DNA from: Caulobacter sp. 73W
Lineage (GTDB): Bacteria > Pseudomonadota > Alphaproteobacteria > Caulobacterales > Caulobacteraceae
Direction of reading: 5' to 3'
Assembly: GCF_041021955.1 (NCBI RefSeq)
Contig: NZ_CP158375.1
Location: 3,646,501 to 3,710,500, forward strand
DNA: 64,000 bases
The notes under the pieces are model-generated. The model worked only from the letters and a program-made list of their open reading frames with translations, was not told where the DNA came from and did no database searches. Position numbers and translations under genes: made by a program. Shown here piece by piece: positions 34,901-43,756 of the stretch (its first letter is position 1; every line of letters starts with the position of its first letter).

Positions 34901-35773
34901 ATGATCGACCGTAGAAATCTGATGATCGGCCTGAGCCTTGGAATCGCCATGACGGCGACCGGGGCCGCCTTCGCGGCGCCGGCTGGCATTATCCAGCGTA
35001 TCGCTGAGCTGGAGCGCAAGAGCGGCGGCCGGCTTGGCGTGGGCGTGCGAAATGCGGCGACCGGAGAGGTCTGGGGCCATCGCCTGGATGAGCGGTTCGC
35101 CATGTGCAGCACCTTCAAGGCGCTGCTGGCGGCTCAGGTTCTCAGCCGCGTGGATACGGGCAAGGAGACCCTCGCCCGCCGCATCCCCGTCCAGAAGGCC
35201 GACCTCGTCACCTACTCACCCGCCGTCGAGAAGCGCGTGGGCGGGACGATGAGCATCGCCGAGTTGTGTCAGGCGACCGTCACCCTCAGCGACAATGCGG
35301 CGGCCAACCTGCTGCTGCGCGACACGGGTGGTCCGGCGGGCCTGACGAGCTTCCTGCGATCTGTGGGGGACGGGGTCACCCGTCTCGACAGGCGGGAGCC
35401 GGAGTTGAATGTGGTGATCGGCGGCGACGAGCGCGACACCACCACACCCGCCGCCATGGCCGGCACCCTCAACCGGCTGGTGCTCGGCAACGCCCTGTCG
35501 GCCAAGTCGCGCGAGCAGTTGAAGACCTGGCTGATCGCCAACACCACGGGTGACGCGCGCATCCGCGCCGGGGTGCCGGATGACTGGGTCGTCGGCGACA
35601 AGACCGGGACCTGGGACGGCGGGGCGACAAACGACGTGGCAATCCTGTGGCCGCCCAAGGGTGGGCCGATCATCCTCACGGTCTTCTACGATGGGTCCGC
35701 GGCCAAGCTGGATGCCCGCAACAGCGTCATCGCCAGCGCGGCGAGGATCGTCGCCTCGGTCTATTCGGGGTAA
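34901..35773 (+). CDS. bla: Class A beta-lactamase
   Basis: A 290-residue serine beta-lactamase whose own numbering coincides with Ambler numbering: Ser70 and Lys73 in CSTFK, Ser130-Asp131-Asn132, Glu166 in REPELN, Lys234-Thr235-Gly236. Arg220 is present, as in L2- and KPC-like groups. Cys69 is present but position 238 is Trp, so the carbapenemase-type Cys69-Cys238 disulfide cannot form. The signal peptide (1-26) starts IDRRNLMIG, a twin-arginine-like motif, so Tat export is possible. Divergent from ampR, so inducible by cell-wall stress. Spectrum cannot be predicted. Confidence 0.95.
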   Translation: MIDRRNLMIGLSLGIAMTATGAAFAAPAGIIQRIAELERKSGGRLGVGVRNAATGEVWGHRLDERFAMCSTFKALLAAQVLSRVDTGKETLARRIPVQKADLVTYSPAVEKRVGGTMSIAELCQATVTLSDNAAANLLLRDTGGPAGLTSFLRSVGDGVTRLDRREPELNVVIGGDERDTTTPAAMAGTLNRLVLGNALSAKSREQLKTWLIANTTGDARIRAGVPDDWVVGDKTGTWDGGATNDVAILWPPKGGPIILTVFYDGSAAKLDARNSVIASAARIVASVYSG

Positions 35774-35799
35774 GCGGAGGGATCGAAACGAGGTCCCCC

Positions 35800-36525
35800 A
35801 TGCACGCCGTGCTCTGCGCCATCCCGGAAGAACTGTCGGCCCTTCGTCAGCAGCTTCATGTGAACGAACGGCCTAGCCGCCACGGCGCGACCCAGGTCTG
35901 GACAGGTGAGCACGGCGGCCGTCCGGTCGCCCTGGCCATGGCCGGGGTCGGCAAGGTCAATGCGGCGGCCGCGGCGGCCGTGCTGCTGGACCGCTACGAG
36001 GCTTCAGCCCTGATCTTTTCCGGCGTCGCGGGCGGTTTGAACCCCGCCTTCGGCGTCGGATCGGTTCTCCTGGGCGAGAGGCTGGCGATCCACGACTTCG
36101 GCCTGATCGCCGATCGGGCGTTCGTGCGGACGGCATCGGGCATCAACCCCATCGGCGCGCCGATGCTGGAGGCGGTGACGCCGGTGCGCGTGGACGTTCA
36201 GGCGACTCTGGGTCGGCTTCGCGACGCCGTGGCGGGCCGGATCGACGCACCAGTGGCCCTAGGCTCGCTCATCACCGCCGACTATTTCCTCAACTGCGCA
36301 GCCACGCGCGACGACCTGCACGCGGCCTTGGGGGCGGACGCCATCGACATGGAGTCGGGCGCCGTGGCTCAAGTGGCCGCCGCCTGGGGCGCGCCGCTCT
36401 ACGTCATCCGGACCCTGTCGGATCAGGCGGGGGACGACAGCCACTTGAGCTTCGCCCAAATGGCCGCCATGGCCGCCCGCAACAGCGCGCTGTGTGTCAG
36501 CGCGTTGCTGGAAATCCTGATCTAG
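35800..36525 (+). CDS. MTA/SAH nucleosidase-like phosphorylase
   Basis: A 241-residue member of the PNP/MTAN superfamily. HAVLCAIPEELSAL, MAGVGKVNAAAAAA and FSGVAGGLNP shape the nucleoside pocket; the late AIDMESGAVAQVA supplies Glu, and RTLSDQAGDD the catalytic Asp, both typical of 5'-methylthioadenosine/S-adenosylhomocysteine nucleosidases. A role in SAM by-product salvage is likely. Starts 27 bases after bla, with which it might be co-transcribed. Its stop overlaps the topA stop on the other strand by CTAG. Confidence 0.88.
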   Translation: MHAVLCAIPEELSALRQQLHVNERPSRHGATQVWTGEHGGRPVALAMAGVGKVNAAAAAAVLLDRYEASALIFSGVAGGLNPAFGVGSVLLGERLAIHDFGLIADRAFVRTASGINPIGAPMLEAVTPVRVDVQATLGRLRDAVAGRIDAPVALGSLITADYFLNCAATRDDLHAALGADAIDMESGAVAQVAAAWGAPLYVIRTLSDQAGDDSHLSFAQMAAMAARNSALCVSALLEILI

Positions 36526-39170
36526 GCCTCGGCGGCCTTCTTCTTCGGAGCGGCCTTTTTGGCCGGAGCCTTCTTGGCGGCCGGCTTTTTCGCGGCGGGC
36601 TTCTTGGCCGCGGCCGCCTTGGGCTTGGCTTCGGCCTTCGGCTTGGCGGCCTTCTTCGCTGGCTTCTTGCCGCCGCCCTTGGCCTCGCGTTCCGCCAGCA
36701 GTTGGACCGCGACCTCAAGGGTCAGGTCCTGCGGGTCGGTGCCGCGGGGCACGTTGGCGTTGGTGGAGCCGTGCTTGATGTAGGGACCAAAGCGGCCCGA
36801 CAGCACCTTCACCGGCGCGCCGTCGGCCGGGTGGACGCCCAGGTCCTTCAGAGCCGCCGCGGCCGCGCGGCCACGTCCGCCGCCGGCCCGCTTTTCAGCC
36901 AGGACGGCGACCGCGCGGTTCAGGCCGACCTCGAAGACCTCGTCGGCGCTGTCCAGGTTGGCGTAGGTGCCGTCGTGCTGCACGTACGGACCAAAGCGGC
37001 CCAGGTTGGCGACGATGGGCTTGCCGTCCTCGGGGTGGTTACCGACTTCACGCGGCAGGGACAGCAGGCGCAGGGCCTTGTCGATGTCGATGGTCGCCGG
37101 GGCCCAGCCCTTGGGAATGCTGCCGCGCTTGGGCTTCTCGCCCTCGGCGGCGCCCATTTCTTCGACATAGGGGCCGAAGCGGCCGACCTTAAGCCACACG
37201 GCCTGGCCGGTCGCCGGATTGATCCCCAACTCCTTGTCGGCGGCCTGCTCCTCGCCTTCGCCCTCGGAGGTGGCGATGGGGCGGGTGAAGCGGCATTCCG
37301 GATAGTTCGAGCAACCGATGAAGGCACCGAACTTGCCGGTCTTCAGGCTCAGGCGGCCGGTGCCGCAGGTCGGGCAGGCGCGCGGGTCCGTGCCGTCGCC
37401 CTTGTCCGGGAAGATGTGCGGGCCGAGCGCGTCGTTCAGGGCGTCCAGCACGTGGGTGGTGCGCAGTTCGCTGATCTGGCCGACCTGGGCGTGGAAGTCC
37501 TTCCAGAACTCGCGCAGGAAGTCCTTCCAGTCGAGATCGCCGGACGAGACGAGGTCGAGCTTTTCCTCCAGCGCGGCGGTGAAGTCGTACTCCACGTAGC
37601 GCTCGAAGAACTGCTCCAGGAAAGCGGTGACTAGGCGGCCCTTGTCCTCGGGGATGAAACGCTGCTTCTCCATGCGGACATAGGCGCGGTCACGCAGCAC
37701 GGTCAGCACCGAGGCGTAGGTCGACGGACGCCCGATGCCGAGCTCTTCCATCTTCTTGACCAGGCTGGCTTCGGAATAGCGCGGGGGCGGTTCGGTGAAG
37801 TGCTGGTCAGCGCGGGCTTCGCGCACCTGGGCGGCGGCGCCTTCGTTGATGATCGGCAGACGGCCGCCATCCTCGTCGGCCTCATCGTCGCGGCCTTCTT
37901 CATAGACCGCCAGATAGCCCGGGAACTGCACCACTTGGCCGGTGGCGCGCAGGCCGGTCTTGCCGTCGGCGCTGTCGAGGTCGACGGTCGTGCGCTCGAT
38001 CCGGGCGCTTTCCATCTGGGAGGCGATCATCCGCTTCCAGATCAGCTCGTACAGGCGGCCGAGATCGGCCTCCAGGCGCAGGGAGCCGGGGTTGCGGGTC
38101 AAGGACGTCGGGCGGATCGCCTCGTGCGCCTCCTGGGCGTTCTTGGCCTTGGTCTTGTAGATGCGGGCCGTCTCGGGGACGTAGTCGGCCCCATAGACGT
38201 TGCCGATGACCTTGCGCGCCTCATCCAGCGCTTCCGGCGCGGCCTGCACGCCGTCGGTACGCATGTAGGTGATCAGGCCGACGGTCTCGCCGCCGATGTC
38301 GATGCCTTCGTACAGCTTCTGGGCGGCCTGCATGGTGCGCTGGGCCGAGAAGCCGAGCTTGCGGGCGGCTTCCTGCTGCAGGGTCGAGGTGGTGAAGGGC
38401 GGGGGCGGGGAGCGCTTGCCCGGCTTCTTCTCGACCGCCGTCACCTTGAAGGAGGCGGCCTGCACGGCGGCCTTGGCCGTGGAGGCGCTCGCCTCGTTGG
38501 GCAGGTCGAACTTGGTGAGCTTCTTGCCCTCGTGCTTGACGAGGCGGGCCAGGAACGGGTCAGCGCCGGCGGTCACGTCCGCCTCGACCGTCCAGTATTC
38601 CTGGGTCTTGAAGCGCTCGATCTCCAGCTCCCGGTCCACGACCAGGCGCAGGGCGACCGACTGCACGCGGCCGGCCGAGCGCGAGCCCGGCAGCTTGCGC
38701 CACAGCACCGGCGAGAGGGTGAAACCGACCAGGTAGTCCAGGGCGCGGCGGGCCAGGTAGGCCTCGACCAGCTCCATGTCGATCTGGCGCGGATGGCGCA
38801 TGGCCTCCGACACGGCGCTCTTGGTGATCGCGTTGAAGGTGACGCGCTCGACGGCCTTGTCCTTCAGCACCTTCTTTTTCTGGAGCACTTCCAGGACGTG
38901 CCAGCTGATGGCCTCGCCTTCGCGATCCGGGTCAGTGGCCAGGATGAGGCGGTCGGACTTCTTCACCGCTTCGGCGATGTCCGACAGGCGCTTGGCGGAC
39001 TTGGCGTCCACATCCCAGAGCATGGCGAAGTCATCGTCAGGGTTCACCGAACCGTCCTTGGACGGCAGGTCGCGGACGTGACCGTAGGACGCGAGGACCG
39101 TGTAGTCGGAGCCCAGGTACTTGTTGATGGTCTTGGCCTTGGCCGGGCTTTCGACGACGACGACGTTCAT
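36522..39170 (-). CDS. topA: DNA topoisomerase I
   Basis: Type IA topoisomerase (882 aa) relaxing negative supercoils. TOPRIM domain: VVVESPAKAKTINKYLG with Glu8 and DPDREGEA (80-87). Active-site Tyr302 in TYMRTDG. A single C4 zinc ribbon CPTCGTG...CSNYPECRF is followed by three RFGPY repeats, and the last ~65 residues are a Lys/Ala-rich histone-like tail, typical of alphaproteobacterial TopA. The frame is open to 39254, but MNVVVVESPAKAK at 39170 is the family start. It is likely transcribed from within or after the dprA region. Confidence 0.96.
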   Translation of the reverse strand: MNVVVVESPAKAKTINKYLGSDYTVLASYGHVRDLPSKDGSVNPDDDFAMLWDVDAKSAKRLSDIAEAVKKSDRLILATDPDREGEAISWHVLEVLQKKKVLKDKAVERVTFNAITKSAVSEAMRHPRQIDMELVEAYLARRALDYLVGFTLSPVLWRKLPGSRSAGRVQSVALRLVVDRELEIERFKTQEYWTVEADVTAGADPFLARLVKHEGKKLTKFDLPNEASASTAKAAVQAASFKVTAVEKKPGKRSPPPPFTTSTLQQEAARKLGFSAQRTMQAAQKLYEGIDIGGETVGLITYMRTDGVQAAPEALDEARKVIGNVYGADYVPETARIYKTKAKNAQEAHEAIRPTSLTRNPGSLRLEADLGRLYELIWKRMIASQMESARIERTTVDLDSADGKTGLRATGQVVQFPGYLAVYEEGRDDEADEDGGRLPIINEGAAAQVREARADQHFTEPPPRYSEASLVKKMEELGIGRPSTYASVLTVLRDRAYVRMEKQRFIPEDKGRLVTAFLEQFFERYVEYDFTAALEEKLDLVSSGDLDWKDFLREFWKDFHAQVGQISELRTTHVLDALNDALGPHIFPDKGDGTDPRACPTCGTGRLSLKTGKFGAFIGCSNYPECRFTRPIATSEGEGEEQAADKELGINPATGQAVWLKVGRFGPYVEEMGAAEGEKPKRGSIPKGWAPATIDIDKALRLLSLPREVGNHPEDGKPIVANLGRFGPYVQHDGTYANLDSADEVFEVGLNRAVAVLAEKRAGGGRGRAAAAALKDLGVHPADGAPVKVLSGRFGPYIKHGSTNANVPRGTDPQDLTLEVAVQLLAEREAKGGGKKPAKKAAKPKAEAKPKAAAAKKPAAKKPAAKKAPAKKAAPKKKAAEA

Positions 39171-39335
39171 GCGGAAATGGCGACTTTCAAGGAGGCAGGG
39201 GCGGGAGGACCCGAGCGAGCCGGGAAAGTGGGGGCGTGGAACCCGTTCTGTCAACGCGTGCGACGTCGCGTCAAGGTTTACAACCCTTGGGGGCGAAGAT
39301 AGCGTTTAGCGTAGGGGTTGAGTGGGGAGTTGGGA

Positions 39336-39536
39336 ATGGGGGCATCCGCCGTGGGTCCTGATACGCCGCCGGAGAGCGTGGAGGCGTATATAGAGGAGAT
39401 GCTCGGCGAACTCAGTGTGATGGCGGCCCGACGGGGGCATCGTCACCTGGCCTCACTCCTTCAGATGGCCGCGCTGGAAGCGGCGCGAATGGCTTCGGAT
39501 GTCGAGGACGCCGCGGCCCTACGGCCGGCTGACTAG
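39336..39536 (+). CDS. Small conserved protein, function unknown
   Basis: A 66-residue acidic helical protein: VEAYIEEMLGELSVMAARRG, then HLASLLQMAALEAARM. The pattern YIxxMLxELxxMAxxxG...LAxLLxMAxxEA recurs in small alphaproteobacterial proteins of unknown role. The ATG at 39336 has GGGGAG 9 bases upstream; an in-frame TTG at 39318 is less likely. Its last 18 bases overlap the 3' end of dprA on the other strand. It is divergent from topA, 165 bases away. Confidence 0.75.
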   Translation: MGASAVGPDTPPESVEAYIEEMLGELSVMAARRGHRHLASLLQMAALEAARMASDVEDAAALRPAD

Positions 39537-40631
39537 GCCGCCAGCAGAAATCTCAGCCCGACCGGCGAGGACTAGCTCCACCAGCGCGGCCAGCACCAGG
39601 GGCGCCGGTTCGCCCACCGCCCGGATCAGGTCGTCCCGCGAGATCGCCGTGGGCGACAGCAGCGCTTCCACCTTGCCGCGCAAGCGGTCAGCCGCGGCGT
39701 CCAATGCGCGCTGGTCGAGCGGCGGTCCCGCATATCGGGGCCGGTCGTTCTCACCGAGGGAGCGGACTCCCTCCAGCGTCCGCAACACGTCCTCCACGCC
39801 CTCGCACAGCGCCGCGCCTTGCCGAATCAGGTCGTTGGTCCCCTTCGCCCGGGGATCCAGGGGCGAGCTCGGCACGGCGAACACCTCGCGTCCCTGTTCG
39901 GCCGCCAGGCGGGCGGTGATCAGCGAGCCGGACTTGAGCTCCGCCTCAACCACCACCACGCCCAGCGACAGGCCGGCGATGATGCGGTTGCGGCGGGGGA
40001 AATCCTTCGCCTGGGCCCGCTGGCCCGGACGGCTTTCCGAGACGATGCAGCCCTCCGCCGCGATGCGGGCGTGCAGGTCGGCGTGTTCGGGGGGATAGAT
40101 GTCGTCGATCCCGCCGCCCAGGACGGCGACGGTGCCGCCGGCGAGGCTGCCTTCATGCGCCGCGCCGTCGATGCCGCGCGCCGGACCCGAGACGACCACA
40201 TGCCCCGCCTTGCTCAGATCAACCGCCAGGGCGCGGGCGAACCGCTGGCCGGCTGCCGATGCGATGCGCGCGCCCACGATGGCGATGCTGGGACGGTTGA
40301 GCAGTTCGACGCGCCCCAGGGTCCAGATCAGGGGCGGCGGCGGATCGAGCGCCCCGAGGCGGCGAGGATAGGTGGGCTCGCACGCGGCCAGAAGGTGCGC
40401 GCCAAGCCGATCGCCGGCCGCCAGCTCATCCTCGGCCTGGGCGACGGTGGGAATGGTCAGGGGATTGATGCGTCCGCCCCGCCGGGCGAGGTCGGGCAGG
40501 GCGGATAGTGCCGCATCGGCCGAGCCGAAGCGCACGACAAGCTGTTCGAAGGTGACGGGGCCGACGTTCTCGGTGCGTGACAAGCGCAGCCAGGCGACTC
40601 TTTCTCGGTCGCTCAGCGGCCCCTGGGTCAT
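39519..40631 (-). CDS. dprA: DNA processing protein DprA
   Basis: A 370-residue protein that loads RecA on incoming single-stranded DNA during transformation. The Rossmann-like core has IAIVGARIASAAGQRFA, VVSGPARGIDGAAHEG, AVLGGGIDDIYPPEH, FPRRNRIIAGLSLGVVVVEA and SGSLITARLAAEQGREVFAVP. A winged-helix (DML1-like) domain ends the protein (about 300-370). The long open frame to 41240 is antisense to no family; the true ATG at 40631 overlaps the plsY stop. Part of a pyrB-pyrC-plsY-dprA run. Confidence 0.95.
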   Translation of the reverse strand: MTQGPLSDRERVAWLRLSRTENVGPVTFEQLVVRFGSADAALSALPDLARRGGRINPLTIPTVAQAEDELAAGDRLGAHLLAACEPTYPRRLGALDPPPPLIWTLGRVELLNRPSIAIVGARIASAAGQRFARALAVDLSKAGHVVVSGPARGIDGAAHEGSLAGGTVAVLGGGIDDIYPPEHADLHARIAAEGCIVSESRPGQRAQAKDFPRRNRIIAGLSLGVVVVEAELKSGSLITARLAAEQGREVFAVPSSPLDPRAKGTNDLIRQGAALCEGVEDVLRTLEGVRSLGENDRPRYAGPPLDQRALDAAADRLRGKVEALLSPTAISRDDLIRAVGEPAPLVLAALVELVLAGRAEISAGGLVSRP

Positions 40632-41263
40632 TCGGCCTTCTTGTCTTTCTTCGAGCCGATCTTCGGCTCCTGGCCCTTCAGCAGGCGGCCGATGTTCTCG
40701 TGGTGGCGGATGAACACTAGCACGGCCATGAACACCGTCAGGCCGACCATCGGCCAGCCCCGGTCGGTGGCCAGGGCGAACAGCGGGGCCAGGGCCGTGG
40801 CCGTCAGGGCGGCCAGGGACGAGATGCGGAAGATGAAGGCCATGGCCAGCCAGGTGATGGCCGCCAGCACGCCCACGGGCCACGCGGCGGCCAGCAGCAC
40901 GCCGTAGAAGGTGGCCACGCCCTTGCCGCCCTTGAACTTCAGCCACACCGGGAACAGGTGGCCGAGGAAGGCCGCGCCGCCAGCCAGGGCGACCATGACG
41001 GCGCTGTCGTTGGTCAGCCGGTGGGCCAGGAACACGGCCAGCACGCCCTTGCCGGCGTCGCCCAGCAGGGTGATCGCCGCCAGGTCCTTGCGGCCGGAGC
41101 GCAGGACGTTGGTCGCCCCGATGTTGCCGGAACCGATGTTGCGGATGTCGCCCGCGCCGCCCAGGCGGGTGGCGATCAGGCCGAACGGGATCGAGCCGAG
41201 CAGGTAACCGCCGACGACCACCAGTCCGAGGGTGAGCCACACGGCTCCAGCCAGGGATTCCAC
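40628..41263 (-). CDS. plsY: Glycerol-3-phosphate acyltransferase PlsY
   Basis: A 211-residue inner-membrane enzyme that uses acyl-phosphate to acylate glycerol 3-phosphate, the first step of phospholipid synthesis. About five membrane helices. Active-site motifs: GSIPFGLIATR with GDIRNIGSGNIGATN, GKGVLAVFLA and KGGKGVATFYG, plus late FIRHHENIGRLLKG. Lys-rich C-terminal tail. 63 bases after the pyrC-like gene. Confidence 0.97.
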   Translation of the reverse strand: MESLAGAVWLTLGLVVVGGYLLGSIPFGLIATRLGGAGDIRNIGSGNIGATNVLRSGRKDLAAITLLGDAGKGVLAVFLAHRLTNDSAVMVALAGGAAFLGHLFPVWLKFKGGKGVATFYGVLLAAAWPVGVLAAITWLAMAFIFRISSLAALTATALAPLFALATDRGWPMVGLTVFMAVLVFIRHHENIGRLLKGQEPKIGSKKDKKAE

Positions 41264-41326
41264 CTTACGACTCTCCGATAACCCGGTTCATGTGAGGACG
41301 AGCCCGTCCCGATTGCAAGGCTGAGC

Positions 41327-42628
41327 TTATTGCTGCGCCTGGTGCACGATGCGCCCTTCGACAACGGTCGTCAGCACCCGTCCTTGCAGGCGGCGACCGT
41401 CGAAGGGCGAGTTCTTGGACTTGGACAGCAACTTGTCGGCGTCGATGACGACCGGCGCGTTCAGGTCGGCCAACACCAGGTCCGCCGGCGCGCCGACGGC
41501 CAGGCGGCCCGCCTTCAGGCCGATCAGATCAGCCGGTTTCACGGTGACCGCCGCGATCAGGTCGATCAGCGGGATGCGGCCCTCATGATGCAGGGCCAGC
41601 AGGGCCGGCAGCAGGGTCTCCAGACCCACGGCGCCCGGCGCGGCCTCGTCATAAGGAAGGCGCTTGTCTTCGGCGGGAGCAGGGCTGTGGGCCGACACCA
41701 CCACGTCGATCAGGCCCGAGGCGAGGGCCTCGATAAGGGCCTGACGGTCGTCCTCGCCGCGCAGGGGCGGATTGACCTTGGCGAAGGTGCGGTAGTCGCC
41801 GATGTCCAGTTCGTTGAAGGACAGGTGGTTGATCGACACCGTGGCGGCGACCTTCACACCCTTGGCCTTGGCTCGCTTCAGGCTCTCCAGCGCGTCGGCG
41901 CAGGTGATCTGGTCGACCAGCAGCTTGGAGCCGGTGGCCTCGGCGAGAGCCAGGTCGCGCTCCAGCATGATGCGTTCGGCATAGGGCGACACGGACGGCA
42001 AACCCATACGGCCGGCGAACTCGCCGCCGATGGCCGCGCCGCCCTTGGACAGCCACGGGTCGACCGGGCGGTGCGCCACCCACAGGTCGAAGGCCTTGGC
42101 GTAGGTCAGGACGCGCTGGAACACCTTGGAGTTGACGATGGGGCGGTCGGCGTCGGTGACATAGACGCAGCCGGCTTCGCGCATCAGGCCCAGCTCGGCC
42201 ATCCGCTCGCCGCCCAGGCTGCGGGTCGCCGCACCGGCCGGATAGACATGCACCAGCTCCACGTCGCGGGCGCGGCGCAGGATGAAATCGACCATGGCCG
42301 GATCATCGACGGCCGGGTCGGTGTCGGGTTGCACGACCATGGAGGTCACGCCCCCGGCCGCGGCGGCGCGCGAGGCGGACTTCAGGGTTTCCTTGGGCTC
42401 CGAGCCGGGCTCGCCGGTCTTCACCCGCAGATCGACCAGGCCGGGGGCCAGCATGGCGCCGGCGGCGTCGATCACCTGCACGTCGTCGGGCAGCTTCAGC
42501 TCGCCGCCCTGAACCACCTGGGCGATCACGCCGTCCTTGGTCAGCAGGGCGCCGGGGCCGTCATAGCCGCTGGCCGGATCGACCAGGCGGGCGTTGATGA
42601 TGGCGATGGGGCGAGCGGTCGTGGCCAT
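41327..42628 (-). CDS. pyrC: Inactive dihydroorotase homologue (PyrC'/PyrX type)
   Basis: A 433-residue dihydroorotase-family protein next to pyrB. The metal-binding DxHxHxREPG motif is changed to DLRVKTGEPG (residues 66-75), with both histidines lost, and the later Asp region reads VVSAHSPAPAED. It cannot be a normal dihydroorotase. In pseudomonads an equivalent pyrC' encodes a non-catalytic subunit that stabilises aspartate transcarbamoylase; the one-base overlap with pyrB fits that role. A real dihydroorotase must lie elsewhere. The symbol follows common annotation; pyrX would be more exact. Confidence 0.9.
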   Translation of the reverse strand: MATTARPIAIINARLVDPASGYDGPGALLTKDGVIAQVVQGGELKLPDDVQVIDAAGAMLAPGLVDLRVKTGEPGSEPKETLKSASRAAAAGGVTSMVVQPDTDPAVDDPAMVDFILRRARDVELVHVYPAGAATRSLGGERMAELGLMREAGCVYVTDADRPIVNSKVFQRVLTYAKAFDLWVAHRPVDPWLSKGGAAIGGEFAGRMGLPSVSPYAERIMLERDLALAEATGSKLLVDQITCADALESLKRAKAKGVKVAATVSINHLSFNELDIGDYRTFAKVNPPLRGEDDRQALIEALASGLIDVVVSAHSPAPAEDKRLPYDEAAPGAVGLETLLPALLALHHEGRIPLIDLIAAVTVKPADLIGLKAGRLAVGAPADLVLADLNAPVVIDADKLLSKSKNSPFDGRRLQGRVLTTVVEGRIVHQAQQ

Positions 42629-43605
42629 CAGGCGTTCTCCAGCCGGGCGGCCAGCGAGGCGAGGACGGCCATGCGCATGGCCACGCCCATCTCCACCTGG
42701 TTCTGGATCAGGCTGACTTCAGGATCGTCGGCCACTTCGGAGTCGATCTCGACCCCGCGGTTCATGGGGCCGGGGTGCATGACGCGCACGCCCGGCGCGG
42801 CGAAGGCCAGCTTCTCGCGGTCCAGGCCCCAGAAGCGGAAATACTCGCGGGTGGAGGGGACCAGCGCCCCCTGCATCCGCTCTAGCTGCAGGCGCAGCAT
42901 CATGACCACGTCGGCGCCGGCGATGCCCTTGCGGAAGTCGTGATGGACCTCCGCGCCCCAGCGGTCGGCGGCCGACGGCATCAGGGTCGGCGGGCCGACG
43001 AGGCGGACATGGGCGCCCAGGGTGTTGAGCAGGGCGACGTTCGAGCGCGCCACCCGGCTGTGCAGGATGTCGCCGCAGATCGCCACGGTCAGGCCGGAGA
43101 CGCGTCCGAAGGCGCGGCGGATCGACAGGGCGTCCAGCAGCGCCTGGGTCGGGTGCTCATGCTGGCCGTCGCCGGCGTTGATCACGCTGCAACCGACCTT
43201 CTGCGACAGCAGCGAGGCGGCGCCGGACGAGGCGTGGCGCACCACCAGCAGGTCGGGCTGCATGGCGTTCAGGGTCACGGCGGTGTCGATCAGGGTCTCG
43301 CCCTTGGCCACCGACGAGGTCTTGGGGTTCATGTTGACCACGTCCGCGCCCAGGCGCTTGCCGGCCAGCTCGAACGAGCTTTGCGTACGGGTCGAATTCT
43401 CGAAGAACAGGTTCATCAGCGTCCGACCCTTGAGTAGGTCGAGCGTCTTGTTGGTCTGTCGGTTCAGAAGGACGAACTGGTCGGCCAGATCCAGCAGATC
43501 CGCCGCCTGCACGGCGTTCAGATCGCCGGCCGACAACAGGTGCCGGCTGTGGAAGGGGAACATGCGATCTGTGATCGCCTCGATACCTTGCGCGCTGGCC
43601 GTCAT
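42628..43605 (-). CDS. pyrB: Aspartate carbamoyltransferase catalytic subunit
   Basis: A 325-residue enzyme joining carbamoyl phosphate and aspartate, the first committed step of pyrimidine synthesis. Carbamoyl-phosphate site [12 protein letters not shown] (residues 67-78), [22 protein letters not shown], and aspartate site [11 protein letters not shown]. No pyrI nearby; the pyrC-like protein may be its structural partner. A hairpin just before the ATG may affect translation. Confidence 0.96.
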   Translation of the reverse strand: MTASAQGIEAITDRMFPFHSRHLLSAGDLNAVQAADLLDLADQFVLLNRQTNKTLDLLKGRTLMNLFFENSTRTQSSFELAGKRLGADVVNMNPKTSSVAKGETLIDTAVTLNAMQPDLLVVRHASSGAASLLSQKVGCSVINAGDGQHEHPTQALLDALSIRRAFGRVSGLTVAICGDILHSRVARSNVALLNTLGAHVRLVGPPTLMPSAADRWGAEVHHDFRKGIAGADVVMMLRLQLERMQGALVPSTREYFRFWGLDREKLAFAAPGVRVMHPGPMNRGVEIDSEVADDPEVSLIQNQVEMGVAMRMAVLASLAARLENA

Positions 43606-43608
43606 GAG

Positions 43609-43625
43609 CCCGCCTTCTAGGCGGG
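43609..43625 (-). promoter_or_regulatory. Hairpin 3 bases before the pyrB start
   Basis: On the - strand: CCCGCC, loop TAGAA, GGCGGG, then CTC and the ATG at 43605. The weak ribosome-binding site (AAGG) falls in the loop and right arm, so the stem would limit ribosome access. Confidence 0.5.
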
Positions 43626-43648
43626 TTCGTTGGAGAAGGGAAGTTGGC

Positions 43649-43755
43649 CGTGCGTCCTTCGAGACGCCGCTTTGCGGCTCCTCAGGATGACGAATTCAGA
43701 AGCAACCCACGCTCGTCATGCTGAGGAGCGCCATCGGCGCGTCTCGAAGCACGCA
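43649..43755. repeat. Dispersed inverted-repeat element
   Basis: The left arm CGTGCGTCCTTCGAGACGC ... CTCCTCAGGATGACGA (43649-43692) and right arm TCGTCATGCTGAGGAGC ... GCGTCTCGAAGCACGCA (43713-43755) mirror each other across a 20-base centre. Units with CTTCGAGACGC and CTCAGCATGACG are widespread intergenic repeats in Caulobacterales. It fills the ruvX-pyrB gap. Confidence 0.7.
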
Positions 43756-43756
43756 T

